Shown here piece by piece: positions 18,352-25,901 of a stretch of DNA of 64,000 bases. The stretch is from Ureibacillus aquaedulcis (GTDB taxonomy: Bacteria > Bacillota > Bacilli > Bacillales_A > Planococcaceae): positions 62,001 to 126,000 of the forward strand of contig NZ_JAUHTQ010000005.1 of assembly GCF_030418165.1 (NCBI RefSeq), in the 5' to 3' direction. The notes under the pieces were generated by a model. That model ran no database searches. It was not told where the DNA came from and saw only the letters and a list, made by a program, of their open reading frames with translations. A program made the translations under genes and the position numbers. Within the stretch, counting starts at the first letter, position 1, and each line of letters begins with the position of its first letter.

Positions 18352-19389
18352 TTACCCTTCTGTTCTATGGAATTGTGATAAGAAACGACTATCATTTGTG
18401 TAGAAATGACGAATATCATCTACTCCATATTTCAACATTGCGATACGTTCTGCACCAATACCAAATGCAAAGCCTGAAACTTTTTTCGAGTCATAGCCAG
18501 CCATTTCCAATACATTCGGATGGACCATACCAGCACCTAGAATCTCAATCCAGCCTGTATGTTTACATACGTTACAGCCCTTACCTCCACATTTGAAGCA
18601 AGAAATATCCATTTCCACTGAAGGTTCCGTGAATGGGAAGAAACTTGGACGTAAACGAATTTCACGATCATCACCAAACATCTTCTTCGCTAATGCATCA
18701 AGTGTCCCTTTTAAATCGCTCATGCGGATGTTTTCACCAATTACCAGACCTTCGATTTGCATGAATTGGTGAGAGTGTGTTGCATCATCATTATCGCGTC
18801 GGAATACTTTCCCTGGGCAAATAATGCGAATTGGTTCACCTTTTTTAAGCTCCATAGTTCGAGCCTGCACTGGAGAAGTGTGCGTACGTAAAAGTGTTTC
18901 TTCCGTGATATAGAACGTATCCTGCATATCACGGGCCGGGTGACCTTTCGGTAAATTTAATGCTTCGAAATTATAGTAGTCCTTCTCAACTTCAGGACCC
19001 TCTGCAATTTCATAACCCATCGAAACAAATAAATCCTCGATCTCTTCGATCACACGAGTCAATGGATGACGGTTACCCTGACGCACTTTACGTCCTGGTA
19101 AAGTGACATCAATCGATTCCTTTTCCAATTGCTCAAGAATCGCTTGTTCCTCTAAAACGGCTACTCTTTCTTCCAATTGTGCAGTTACATTTTCTCGAAC
19201 TGCATTTACGAGTGCCCCCATTTTCGGACGTTCTTCCGGAGATAATTTCCCCATTCCTTTTAACAAGTCCGTAATTGGACCTTTTTTCCCTAAATACGCA
19301 ACACGAACGTCATTTAACTCTTTTAAGTTAGCGGCAGCTTGCAGCTTTGCTAATGCTTCTTGTTCTAATTGCTTTAATTGTTGTTCCAC
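18352..19389 (-). CDS. pheS: phenylalanyl-tRNA synthetase alpha subunit
   Basis: Catalytic class II subunit. 345 residues. GTG start at 19389 preceded by AAGGAGG. N-terminal coiled coil (about 1-90, [21 protein letters not shown]), then motif 1-3 of class II synthetases: [11 protein letters not shown]-like segment [21 protein letters not shown], motif 2 [22 protein letters not shown] and motif 3 [17 protein letters not shown]. The amino-acid pocket segment around PVQARTM follows RTHTS. 360 bases separate it from the T-box terminator, most of it filled by short degenerate repeats. Confidence 0.98.
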   Translation of the reverse strand: MEQQLKQLEQEALAKLQAAANLKELNDVRVAYLGKKGPITDLLKGMGKLSPEERPKMGALVNAVRENVTAQLEERVAVLEEQAILEQLEKESIDVTLPGRKVRQGNRHPLTRVIEEIEDLFVSMGYEIAEGPEVEKDYYNFEALNLPKGHPARDMQDTFYITEETLLRTHTSPVQARTMELKKGEPIRIICPGKVFRRDNDDATHSHQFMQIEGLVIGENIRMSDLKGTLDALAKKMFGDDREIRLRPSFFPFTEPSVEMDISCFKCGGKGCNVCKHTGWIEILGAGMVHPNVLEMAGYDSKKVSGFAFGIGAERIAMLKYGVDDIRHFYTNDSRFLSQFHRTEG

Positions 19390-19439
19390 GTGTATACCCT
19401 CCTTAATAGAATTCGCATTGATTTTTGTGTTGGTGGTTT

Positions 19440-19735
19440 TGAGTTTATTGGTGAAGTTGGACTCGTTCGTAGTAAGTTACAGCTTACGAGTGGGTTCGGC
19501 CAGTTTAGGCGCGAGTTTGCTCGCCTTACGAGCAGGTTCGCCTACTTTACAAGCGAGTTTTCACTTCTTACGGGCGACTTGCGCTTGGTTACGAGCCACT
19601 CACCTGTTTACGTGCGACTTCTCTCACTTTACTTGCGACTTTTCTCTCTTTACGTGCGACTTTCACCTGTTTTCGTGGATTCAAACACCTACGTGCAACT
19701 TCGGCACCATAATGTGCGACTCTCACCATAATTTC
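19440..19735 (-). repeat. degenerate ~21-bp tandem repeat in the pheST leader
   Basis: About a dozen imperfect copies of a roughly 21-base unit; on the plus strand the consensus core is TTACGTGCGACTT followed by a pyrimidine-rich spacer. Copies are best preserved near 19608-19672 and decay on both sides. The array lies between the T-box terminator and the pheS start codon, so it would be part of the pheST mRNA whenever the T-box reads through. Not a coding sequence: the chance frames through it are low-complexity. Confidence 0.8.
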
Positions 19736-19748
19736 CTTCAAAAAACAC

Positions 19749-20024
19749 AAAAAACCTCGCCCCTAAAAAGGGACGAGGACTAGATTCGCGGTACCACCCT
19801 AGTTATTGCTAGATAAAAATTGCAATCACTTCATTGACATAACGACTCGATTGGCCGGCTTTCCTTTCACAAAAAAATGTTCCCGGAAGCTGCTTACGGG
19901 GTGAACTTCAATAATTCCAACTCTACACAAGCTCTCAGTCTATGGCTTATGCTCCCTAGAGAGTCCTTCACTATTTACTCTTCCCGCTGCTAACGCATTT
20001 AAAAAGTTATTTGATTTTTAATTC
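19749..20024 (-). promoter_or_regulatory. T-box riboswitch (Phe) upstream of pheST
   Basis: The minus strand carries the T-box sequence AGGGTGGTACCGCG (19787-19800) and, just after it, terminator CCTCG...CGAGG with TTTTTT (19749-19778). In the stem I region the specifier triplet reads TTC (Phe) at 19903-19905, in the context GAAGTTCACCCC. Uncharged tRNA-Phe would stabilise the antiterminator and allow pheST expression. Confidence 0.95.
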
Positions 20025-20030
20025 CTCATT

Positions 20031-20059
20031 ATTTTACGGCAAAACGGAAAACGTTTCAA
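20031..20059 (-). promoter_or_regulatory. sigma-A promoter for the pheST T-box transcript
   Basis: Minus-strand TTGAAA (20054-20059), 17-base spacer, TAAAAT (20031-20036), directly upstream of the T-box leader. Confidence 0.8.
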
Positions 20060-20213
20060 GTACTGCAAAGAAGAAGTAATCAAACTTTCTTAATTGTAGA
20101 ATAGGAAAAAGGGAATGATTTTATACTTTCTATATAGAAAAATTTACTTATATGGTATATTTTTTAAAAAGCACATGTTAGATTTTATAACATCATTTTC
20201 AAGGAGGGGTTTC

Positions 20214-21584
20214 ATGTTATTTTTAAAAAGAAAAGAAGAACAAGCCAAACAACCTTCAATAGAAGAAGTTCCTCGAAATTTCGATGGTCAAGTTCAAGTG
20301 GCGGTCGATCAATTAAAAGGGATTGTAGAACAAGTAAATATCGCATCGATGGACCTAGAAAAAACATCCTCATCAAGCAAAAATCAAATAAGCATTTTAT
20401 TGGAACATAGTATGCAAACTGCGGAAAATACGCACCAGGTTACTGTAAAAATGAGTGAAATTGAATCCTCCGCCTTACATATTTCAGCTTTTTCACAAGA
20501 AATTTTATCAAACAGCCAAACTTCAAACGAAGAACTTGAAATATCCGTTGAATCTTTTCAGTCACTTCTAGGGAAATTTGACGCATTAAACAAAAGTCAT
20601 CATATCCTCCTGCAACAGATGAATCAGCTGGTACTGAATTCAAAAAAAATTCATGATATCGTCCATACGATTGGATCCATTTCGCAAAAAACGCGAATTC
20701 TTGCGTTGAATGCATCAATTGAAGCAGCGAGAGCCGGAGATCACGGGAAGAGCTTTGCCGTCGTGGCAAACGAAGTAGGAAATTTAGCTGCCCAGACTTC
20801 TACCGCAGTAGAACAAACCCGCGAAAATCTGGAACTTATTTTAAATGGGATCAATGGCTCTACTAACATGGTAGAGACGGAAACAATACAAATAGAAGAA
20901 GGCTCTAATGAACTCAAGGAAATCTTGAAATCGATGCACTCCTTCAAGTCCCGGCTAACTTCTATTACTAGTATGGTATCCGAATCAACGGAGTCGGTTG
21001 AAGAACAACGTGAGAATATCCAAGAAATCTCTCAATTACTGCAGGAAATTTCCCAATTGGACATGGAAAATAAGGAGCATGTCCACCAAGTTACATATGA
21101 TCTTGATAAACAGCATGTGAATGTACAAGAAATTCGTTCTATCAGTACCGCTCTAACCCATACATCCGAAGAGCTTCAGTCGCTTGTAAACAATGATCCA
21201 ACTACCATGAATATGCAGATTGATCGAACTGTAATCGATGATTCTATATCTATTCTTTCAAACCCTATCCATGCAAAAGAATTAAATTCATTGCATCCAC
21301 ACGTTCATCAGAAACTTTTGGATGGCATTCTATCGGCCAATGCACAACTCGAAGCTATATGGTCCAACCGTTTAGATGGTTCTTTTATTTATTCGAACCC
21401 TACCGCTGCACTTGTTAACGCTAAATTACGCCCTTGGTTTATTGAAGCATCTCAGGGCAATACCTTTGTATCGGATATTTATGTTTCCGCCTTAACCAAA
21501 AAAGCATGCATAACGCTATCCATGCCAATTCAAGAGGGAGATAAGGTTATTGGCGTACTTGGAGCAGATTTAATAATTTCGTAG
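20214..21584 (+). CDS. soluble methyl-accepting chemotaxis protein with C-terminal Cache-like sensor
   Basis: Cytosolic chemoreceptor. ATG 20214 (MLFLKRKEEQAKQ) follows AAGGAGGGG; the open frame extends 33 codons upstream without a site. 456 residues. There is no signal peptide or membrane helix. Residues about 30-310 form the coiled-coil MCP signalling domain with the hairpin tip RILALNASIEAARAGDHGKSF, which should contact CheA/CheW. The last ~110 residues (from LHPHVHQKLLDGILSANAQL) resemble a single Cache-type ligand-binding fold ending GVLGADLIIS. The sensor therefore follows the signalling domain, reversing the usual order. Monocistronic, with a terminator after it. Confidence 0.85.
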   Translation: MLFLKRKEEQAKQPSIEEVPRNFDGQVQVAVDQLKGIVEQVNIASMDLEKTSSSSKNQISILLEHSMQTAENTHQVTVKMSEIESSALHISAFSQEILSNSQTSNEELEISVESFQSLLGKFDALNKSHHILLQQMNQLVLNSKKIHDIVHTIGSISQKTRILALNASIEAARAGDHGKSFAVVANEVGNLAAQTSTAVEQTRENLELILNGINGSTNMVETETIQIEEGSNELKEILKSMHSFKSRLTSITSMVSESTESVEEQRENIQEISQLLQEISQLDMENKEHVHQVTYDLDKQHVNVQEIRSISTALTHTSEELQSLVNNDPTTMNMQIDRTVIDDSISILSNPIHAKELNSLHPHVHQKLLDGILSANAQLEAIWSNRLDGSFIYSNPTAALVNAKLRPWFIEASQGNTFVSDIYVSALTKKACITLSMPIQEGDKVIGVLGADLIIS

Positions 21585-21605
21585 TGAATCTTCCAGAAAT
21601 ACAAA

Positions 21606-21634
21606 ACACCGACCACAAGTTTGTGAATCGGTGT
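21606..21634. terminator. bidirectional terminator between the chemoreceptor and the rRNA methylase
   Basis: Arms ACACCGA / TCGGTGT with an inner CACAA/TTGTG pair; T-rich on both strands (CTTTTAA and TTTTGTATTT). Confidence 0.8.
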
Positions 21635-21651
21635 CTTTTAACATTTATAAC

Positions 21652-22413
21652 TTATTTCGCGAATTGATAAAGTAATATCCCCGTCGCCACAGCAACATTT
21701 AAAGATTCAGCCTGTCCAAAAATCGGGATAATGACGTTTTGATCGGTCTTGTCCAGTAATTGTGGATGAATGCCGCTTCCTTCATTTCCTACAATCAGAG
21801 CAAAGCTTCCGGAAGTTTCAACATCTGTATACACAACCGCCTCTTGCAGGGCTGTTCCATAGACCTTCACATCACGTGCTTGCAAGTCTTCTATCCATTC
21901 GGCTAATTCCCCACGAATAATTGGGATATGAAAATGGGAGCCTTGTGCCGAACGTAATGTCTTTGGATTATATGCATCCGCACTGCCTTTCCCTAGAACA
22001 ACTGCATCTATCCCGGCAGCATCCGCCGTGCGAATCATCGTCCCGATATTCCCTGGATCTTGAACAGCATCCACAAGCAACAGTTTTCTCCAGTTGGTAA
22101 GTGCATTAGCATCCACTTCCAACTGTTTGCAATGTGCAAAAACGCCTTGAGAGTTTTCCGTTTCAGCAAGTTCTGTTGCAATCGAGCCCGTTATTTCAAC
22201 CATCGCTACATCATCGATATCCCAAAGTAATGGCAAATCCACTCCTTCGCGAACGATTATTTGAACGATTTGCTCTTTATTCTTTAATGCTTCCTCCACT
22301 AAATGAAAGCCCTCCACGATGAACTCTCCCGATTTTTCTCTTTCTTTTCTTGTCGTCACTATCTTTTTCCAATGCTTTACTAACGCATTTTGCGATGATT
22401 CAATTCGTTTCAT
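21652..22413 (-). CDS. SpoU/TrmH-family RNA methyltransferase (YsgA-like)
   Basis: 2'-O-ribose methyltransferase of the SPOUT class, probably acting on rRNA. Start placed at ATG 22413 (MKRIESSQNALVKHWKKI), the usual family N terminus; the open frame extends 43 codons upstream but that extension has no family resemblance. 253 residues. N-terminal substrate-binding domain (about 1-95), then the knotted catalytic domain with VDAVQDPGNIGTMIRTADAAG (motif 1), ALIVGNEGSGI (motif 2) and IPIFGQAESLNVAVATGILLYQF (motif 3). Upstream of pheS and next to sspI, as ysgA in B. subtilis. The ribosome site AAGGCGG is 13 bases away, somewhat far. Confidence 0.9.
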   Translation of the reverse strand: MKRIESSQNALVKHWKKIVTTRKEREKSGEFIVEGFHLVEEALKNKEQIVQIIVREGVDLPLLWDIDDVAMVEITGSIATELAETENSQGVFAHCKQLEVDANALTNWRKLLLVDAVQDPGNIGTMIRTADAAGIDAVVLGKGSADAYNPKTLRSAQGSHFHIPIIRGELAEWIEDLQARDVKVYGTALQEAVVYTDVETSGSFALIVGNEGSGIHPQLLDKTDQNVIIPIFGQAESLNVAVATGILLYQFAK

Positions 22414-22646
22414 AATCGTACGGTTACCGCCTTTTCCTTTTCGTCTATCGCCTAATTTTACATGAAAAGTCAGTCGGTGTAAAAAATGTTCTTCAGGATT
22501 AATAAAAATCGAATTTATTGCATACTGACGAATCATGAACAATTTTTAAATTTTATTAGTGAAACAAAAACTCGGCCTTGTTACTTAATTTACTATGTAT
22601 AGTTTCAGGAGAGTGAAGCAGACTAGTCATTAAGGAGGCGATTGTA

Positions 22647-22856
22647 TTGAATTTTCAAATTAGACAAGCCATTACAGCAAATGTACAAGGTGATAGTGCT
22701 GCAGAATTCCGCGATACTGTAGAAGATGCGATTTCACGTGGAGACGAGCACTTACTGCCTGGTCTTGGTGTATTTCTAGAAAAATGGTGGAATTCCTCTT
22801 CAGCTGATGAACAACAAGAATTCACCGAAAAACTTTCGAAAGCATTTCAACACTAA
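22647..22856 (+). CDS. sspI: small acid-soluble spore protein I
   Basis: Minor SASP made in the forespore. 69 residues, TTG start after AAGGAGG. The sequence MNFQIRQAITANVQG...FRDTVEDAISRGDEHLLPGLGVFLEKWW matches SspI throughout. Its presence marks the organism as an endospore former. It is divergent from the rRNA methylase, as in B. subtilis. I could not identify a convincing sigma-G promoter in the ~100 bases upstream. Confidence 0.95.
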   Translation: MNFQIRQAITANVQGDSAAEFRDTVEDAISRGDEHLLPGLGVFLEKWWNSSSADEQQEFTEKLSKAFQH

Positions 22857-22859
22857 GGA

Positions 22860-22912
22860 AGAGTCGTGAGGCTGACTTGCTTGAAATTCATGTCTTGGCA
22901 GCCTTCTGCTCT
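22860..22912. terminator. possible terminator between sspI and the MarR gene
   Basis: Arms AGAG...AGGCTG and CAGCCT...CTCT pair with an internal loop around a 24-base loop. No strong U tract, so this is tentative. Confidence 0.4.
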
Positions 22913-23316
22913 TATATTCCCCAATCACTTTTCAATATGATTTTTAGTTGTTCCATATCAATCTTTTCAGATATTTTCAACTCAATTTCTTTTTTCAAGA
23001 TGATATATTTATCGACACATAATTGTCCAAGGTCTGTTAATTGAATACATTTATCACGGTTATTTTTTCCCGGCACTATTTCAACCAGCCCTTTTGATTC
23101 TAATTTTTTGATAAATTTGTGGGCTGCTTGTCGCGATATTTGCACGCTTTTAGCAACCATCGATATTGTTGGTTGATAGTGATTCACCTTCGACATAATA
23201 TACCATTCAGAATTGGATATGGATATATCGCTCATTTCATTCCATTTTTCTTCTAATATTCTTCTTATCGTACCATGTCGTTCACTTATAAGATCAAATA
23301 AATCTAATTGTTGCAC
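22912..23316 (-). CDS. MarR-family transcriptional regulator
   Basis: Winged-helix repressor-type protein. GTG 23316 (VQQLDLFDLISERHG) is favoured: AAGGGA lies nine bases upstream, whereas the ATG three codons earlier abuts it. 134 residues. The wHTH is visible as SEWYIMSKVNHYQPTISMVA followed by KSVQISRQAAHKFIKKLESKG and the wing GLVEIVPGKNNRDKCIQLT. It is divergent from a CarD-like gene, and the shared intergenic region holds two copies of a 17-base palindrome placed on both promoters, strong circumstantial evidence for self-regulation and control of its neighbour. Effector unknown. Confidence 0.88.
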   Translation of the reverse strand: MQQLDLFDLISERHGTIRRILEEKWNEMSDISISNSEWYIMSKVNHYQPTISMVAKSVQISRQAAHKFIKKLESKGLVEIVPGKNNRDKCIQLTDLGQLCVDKYIILKKEIELKISEKIDMEQLKIILKSDWGI

Positions 23317-23351
23317 TTCAACCATTCCCTTGCTACTTCGTTTTCGAGAAT

Positions 23352-23414
23352 AATATACTCAAACACATACCACTTGTCAACTAAGTTGACACAATTCCTT
23401 AAATAACGTATAAT
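23352..23414. promoter_or_regulatory. divergent promoters for the MarR and CarD-like genes
   Basis: Plus strand: TTGACA (23386-23391), 17-base spacer, TATAAT (23409-23414), a full consensus promoter for the CarD-like gene. Minus strand: TTGACA (23375-23380), 17-base spacer, TATATT (23352-23357) for the MarR gene. Both -35 boxes are the two arms of the same palindrome. Confidence 0.88.
23375..23391. promoter_or_regulatory. operator 1 (17-bp palindrome)
   Basis: TGTCAACTAAGTTGACA is a perfect palindrome around a central A and contains the -35 boxes of both divergent promoters. Likely MarR binding site (inference from position and repetition). Confidence 0.85.
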
Positions 23415-23420
23415 GAAATT

Positions 23421-23437
23421 AGTCAACTTAGTTGACA
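23421..23437. promoter_or_regulatory. operator 2 (17-bp palindrome)
   Basis: AGTCAACTTAGTTGACA, a 16/17 reverse-orientation copy of operator 1, begins six bases after the -10 of the CarD-like promoter, over its transcription start. Centre-to-centre distance to operator 1 is 46 bases. Confidence 0.85.
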
Positions 23438-23460
23438 AAATTGCACATGGGGGCGAAATC

Positions 23461-23976
23461 ATGTTTAAAATTGGCGATACAATTATTTATTCATCTCATG
23501 GATTATGCCAAATTGACAGTATTAGCGAAAAAACTTTTTCTGGTATCACAAAAACTTACTATGTGCTACATCCGCTTGATAATGAAAAATTAGAAATTAG
23601 TACACCCATTGATAATAAAACCATTTCCACGCTTATGGTCAAAGAAGAAGCAGAAGAAATTTTGAATCTATTTACAGAACCTGGTATTGAATGGATTGAA
23701 AAAGGCAACCAACGAACACAGAACTATTCTCTAATCATAAGAAAGGGTAATCGCAAAGAAATGGCAAAAGTCATGAACACTCTGCTTGTCAAAAAATACG
23801 AGCTGGAAAACCAGGATAAAAAATTTCCAGAACAAGACCGCAAGCTTTTATTGTCAATGCAAACGATATTACTCTCGGAGCTAGCCCTTTCATTAAATAC
23901 AACGACAGAAGAAATATCAGACAAAATTCAGCACTTACTGGGATTGACGGAAGAAGTGATCTTTACAAATGAATAA
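23461..23976 (+). CDS. CarD/CdnL-family transcription regulator
   Basis: RNA-polymerase-interacting protein of the CarD_CdnL_TRCF family. ATG 23461 follows GGGGGCG; the longer frame starts inside the operator region. 171 residues. The N-terminal Tudor-like domain opens MFKIGDTIIYSSHGLCQIDSI, the canonical family start, with YYVLHPLDNEKLEISTP; the C-terminal part (about 70-171) is helical. It resembles B. subtilis YdeB in layout. The divergent MarR gene and paired operators suggest that this copy is conditionally expressed. A terminator follows at 23992. Confidence 0.88.
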   Translation: MFKIGDTIIYSSHGLCQIDSISEKTFSGITKTYYVLHPLDNEKLEISTPIDNKTISTLMVKEEAEEILNLFTEPGIEWIEKGNQRTQNYSLIIRKGNRKEMAKVMNTLLVKKYELENQDKKFPEQDRKLLLSMQTILLSELALSLNTTTEEISDKIQHLLGLTEEVIFTNE

Positions 23977-23991
23977 ACAGCCAGCATCAAG

Positions 23992-24025
23992 CAGCTCTTA
24001 AAAGTTTTCATACTTTCAAGAGCTG
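23992..24025 (+). terminator. terminator after the CarD-like gene
   Basis: Arms CAGCTCTT / AAGAGCTG with an inner AAAG/CTTT pair and a TTTTTT tail. Confidence 0.85.
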
Positions 24026-24043
24026 TTTTTTAAAAGCAAAATA

Positions 24044-24073
24044 AAAACAACCCAGCGTCTCCCAGGTTGTTTT
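24044..24073 (-). terminator. terminator of the argF transcript
   Basis: Minus-strand arms AAAACAACC / GGTTGTTTT with a 12-base loop and a TTTTTATTTT tail. It lies about 550 bases beyond the argF stop, so the whole repeat array at 24221-24646 would be within the argF 3' UTR. Confidence 0.75.
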
Positions 24074-24080
24074 CCATATG

Positions 24081-24154
24081 TAGCGATGTCTCACCCCATC
24101 TTGGATTCCTCATCGCTCGAAATCTCTACAGCGAGTCCCCCGTAGACAGATTTC
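24081..24154. other. structured intergenic element, function unknown
   Basis: Two adjacent inverted repeats: AGCGATG (24082-24088) with CATCGCT (24111-24117), and GAAATCT...CTAC with GTAG...AGATTTC (24119-24154). Together they form a compact two-hairpin element with G-rich loops on the minus strand. I do not recognise it as a known riboswitch. Confidence 0.5.
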
Positions 24155-24220
24155 ATTTATATTATTTAAAGTAAAATATACCACCCGTATATTTCACTTT
24201 TTTAACCAAAAATTTCAATA

Positions 24221-24646
24221 CTGCCTTTTGCTCTTGTAAACGGTTCTCTGCTTGTGACTGTCGCAGGCTTTCGTCACAGAGCCAATCAGATTCTACTACG
24301 CTTTCAGGCTAAAATTGAGGCTAAAACTGCCTTTTGCGCATGTAAACGGTTCTCCGCTTGCGACTGTCGCAGGCTTTCGTCGCAGAGCTAAACAGTTTTC
24401 TATTACGCTTTTAGGCTAAAATTGAAGCCAATACTGCCTTTTGCGCATGGAGTCTATTCTCCGCTTGTGACTGTCGCAGGCTTTCGTCACAGAGCCAATC
24501 AGATTCTACTACGCTTTCAGGCTAAAATTGAGGCTAAAACTGCCTTTTGCGCATGTAAACGGTTCTCCGCTTGCGACTGTCGCAGGCTTTCGTCACAGAG
24601 CTAAACAGTTTTCTATTACGCTTTTAGGCTAAAATTGAAGCCAATA
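24221..24646 (-). repeat. tandem array of argF 3'-end segments (106/107-bp units)
   Basis: Four units begin with CTGCCTTTTG (plus strand) at 24221, 24327, 24434 and 24540; the same sequence at 24647 is the genuine argF end. Spacings alternate 106, 107, 106, 107, and units 1/3 and 2/4 resemble each other, so a 213-base dimer is itself duplicated. On the minus strand each unit re-encodes the ArgF C-terminal peptide [18 protein letters not shown] plus stop (unit 1 differs), followed by about 50 bases holding a hairpin with arms such as TGTGAC/GTCACA. Confidence 0.92.
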
Positions 24647-25589
24647 CTGCCTTTTGCGCATGGAGTCTATTCTCCGCTTGCTCAAAAATATAGGAATTCG
24701 GACCATCGATTACCGATGTAGAGACCTCTTCTTCGCGGTGTGCAGGTAAGCAGTGTAAAAACATATAATCTGGTTTCGCATGGGCAACCAATTCATCATT
24801 AATTTGGTAGCCTTTGAAATCTACTAAACGTTTTGCCGTTTCTTCCTCTTGGCCCATACTAGTCCAGACATCCGCATAAACTGCATCTGCATTTTTTACA
24901 GCAGCAACCGGATCATTTGTCACGGTTACAAGGCTGCCATTTAATTTTGCTATTTCTTTTGCTTTTGCAATCACTTCTTCATTAGGTTCATAGCCCACCG
25001 GTGTTGCGACAACAATATCCATTCCTACATGTGCAGCTGCAACCACCAAAGAGTGTGCCACGTTATTTCCATCACCTACATAGGCAATCTTCAACCCTTT
25101 TAACTCGCCCTTATTTTCAGCAATCGTCTCTAAATCCGCTAATGCCTGACATGGGTGATAGATATCAGTCAACCCATTAATGACTGGGATTGACGCGTGA
25201 TGTGCGAGTTCTTTCACCATTTCATGGGAGTTTGCACGGATCATGATTGCATCAAGATAGCCAGATAAAACATGGCCTGTATCTGAAATAGGTTCACCAC
25301 GTCCAATTTGCAAGTCACGCGAATGCATAAACATCGCCTTTCCACCAAGTTGGTTCATGCCAACTTCAAAGGAAATACGTGTACGCGTAGAATGTTTTTC
25401 GAAAATCATTCCCAATGTTTTACCTTCCAGTAATCTCGGACATCTCCCAGCTTTCGTAATTTTCTTTAATTGAGTTGATAGCTTGATTAAATCTTGAACT
25501 TCTTCGCTTGTATAATCCAATAATGTCAATAGGTCCTTCCCTTTAAGGCTTGACACTAACTTAAGCTGAACCTCTTCCAATAATCTCAT
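24624..25589 (-). CDS. argF: ornithine carbamoyltransferase
   Basis: Converts ornithine and carbamoyl phosphate to citrulline in arginine synthesis. ATG 25589 ([21 protein letters not shown]) is chosen: the first ATG of the open frame (25631) overlaps the -10 box. 321 residues, near the B. subtilis length. Motifs: carbamoyl-phosphate site [28 protein letters not shown] (HPxQ), [14 protein letters not shown] and the [10 protein letters not shown] ornithine loop. It is not in an arg/car operon here but stands alone. Its 3' end, from the codons for QAENR onward, is repeated four more times downstream. Confidence 0.97.
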   Translation of the reverse strand: MRLLEEVQLKLVSSLKGKDLLTLLDYTSEEVQDLIKLSTQLKKITKAGRCPRLLEGKTLGMIFEKHSTRTRISFEVGMNQLGGKAMFMHSRDLQIGRGEPISDTGHVLSGYLDAIMIRANSHEMVKELAHHASIPVINGLTDIYHPCQALADLETIAENKGELKGLKIAYVGDGNNVAHSLVVAAAHVGMDIVVATPVGYEPNEEVIAKAKEIAKLNGSLVTVTNDPVAAVKNADAVYADVWTSMGQEEETAKRLVDFKGYQINDELVAHAKPDYMFLHCLPAHREEEVSTSVIDGPNSYIFEQAENRLHAQKAVLASILA

Positions 25590-25629
25590 AACACTTTTTG
25601 CCCCCAAACTTCCGATTGATGATGAATTC

Positions 25630-25676
25630 ATTATACATATGTATAATTATGAAATCAAGTGAATTTTTATTATTCA
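25630..25676 (-). promoter_or_regulatory. argF promoter with candidate ARG boxes
   Basis: Minus-strand TTGATT (25653-25658), 17-base spacer, TATAAT (25630-25635). A/T-rich near-palindromes resembling ArgR/AhrC sites lie in the spacer (TGTATAATTATGAA, 25640-25653, plus strand) and just upstream of -35 (TGAATTTTTATTATTCA, 25660-25676). The promoter is clear; the ArgR sites are plausible but imperfect. The rest of 25677-25862 is A/T-rich without other features. Confidence 0.7.
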
Positions 25677-25862
25677 ACAAACATTTAAACTTATATAGTT
25701 TATACACCTAAATTGTATAAATAAACATATTTCTATGTATATTTTTATATTACATTTATAAAAATTCAATCATCATCATTTTACCCCTACTATACATATG
25801 CATAAACCTTCAATTTGGATACCAGTTGAACGAAAAAAAGGAAGGACATTTTTCTATAAAAA

Positions 25863-25895
25863 AACCCAGGTACAGAGTTAATCTGTTCCCGGGTT
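25863..25895 (-). terminator. terminator after the M42 peptidase gene
   Basis: Minus-strand stem AACCCGGGAACAG / CTGTACCTGGGTT with two mismatches and a TTTTTTTAT tail. Confidence 0.85.
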
Positions 25896-25901
25896 ACAGT
25901 T

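Noticed and set aside
19103-19783. 226-codon plus-strand frame antisense to pheS and its repeats
   Set aside because: Its C-terminal half is low-complexity translation of the 21-bp repeats, and the N-terminal half mirrors pheS.
24422-24604. 60-codon plus-strand frame in the argF array
   Set aside because: It is antisense to the repeat units and follows their period; no ribosome site or family resemblance.
25590-25631. Upstream ATG of argF at 25631
   Set aside because: The ATG overlaps the -10 box, so it cannot be in the mRNA made from that promoter.
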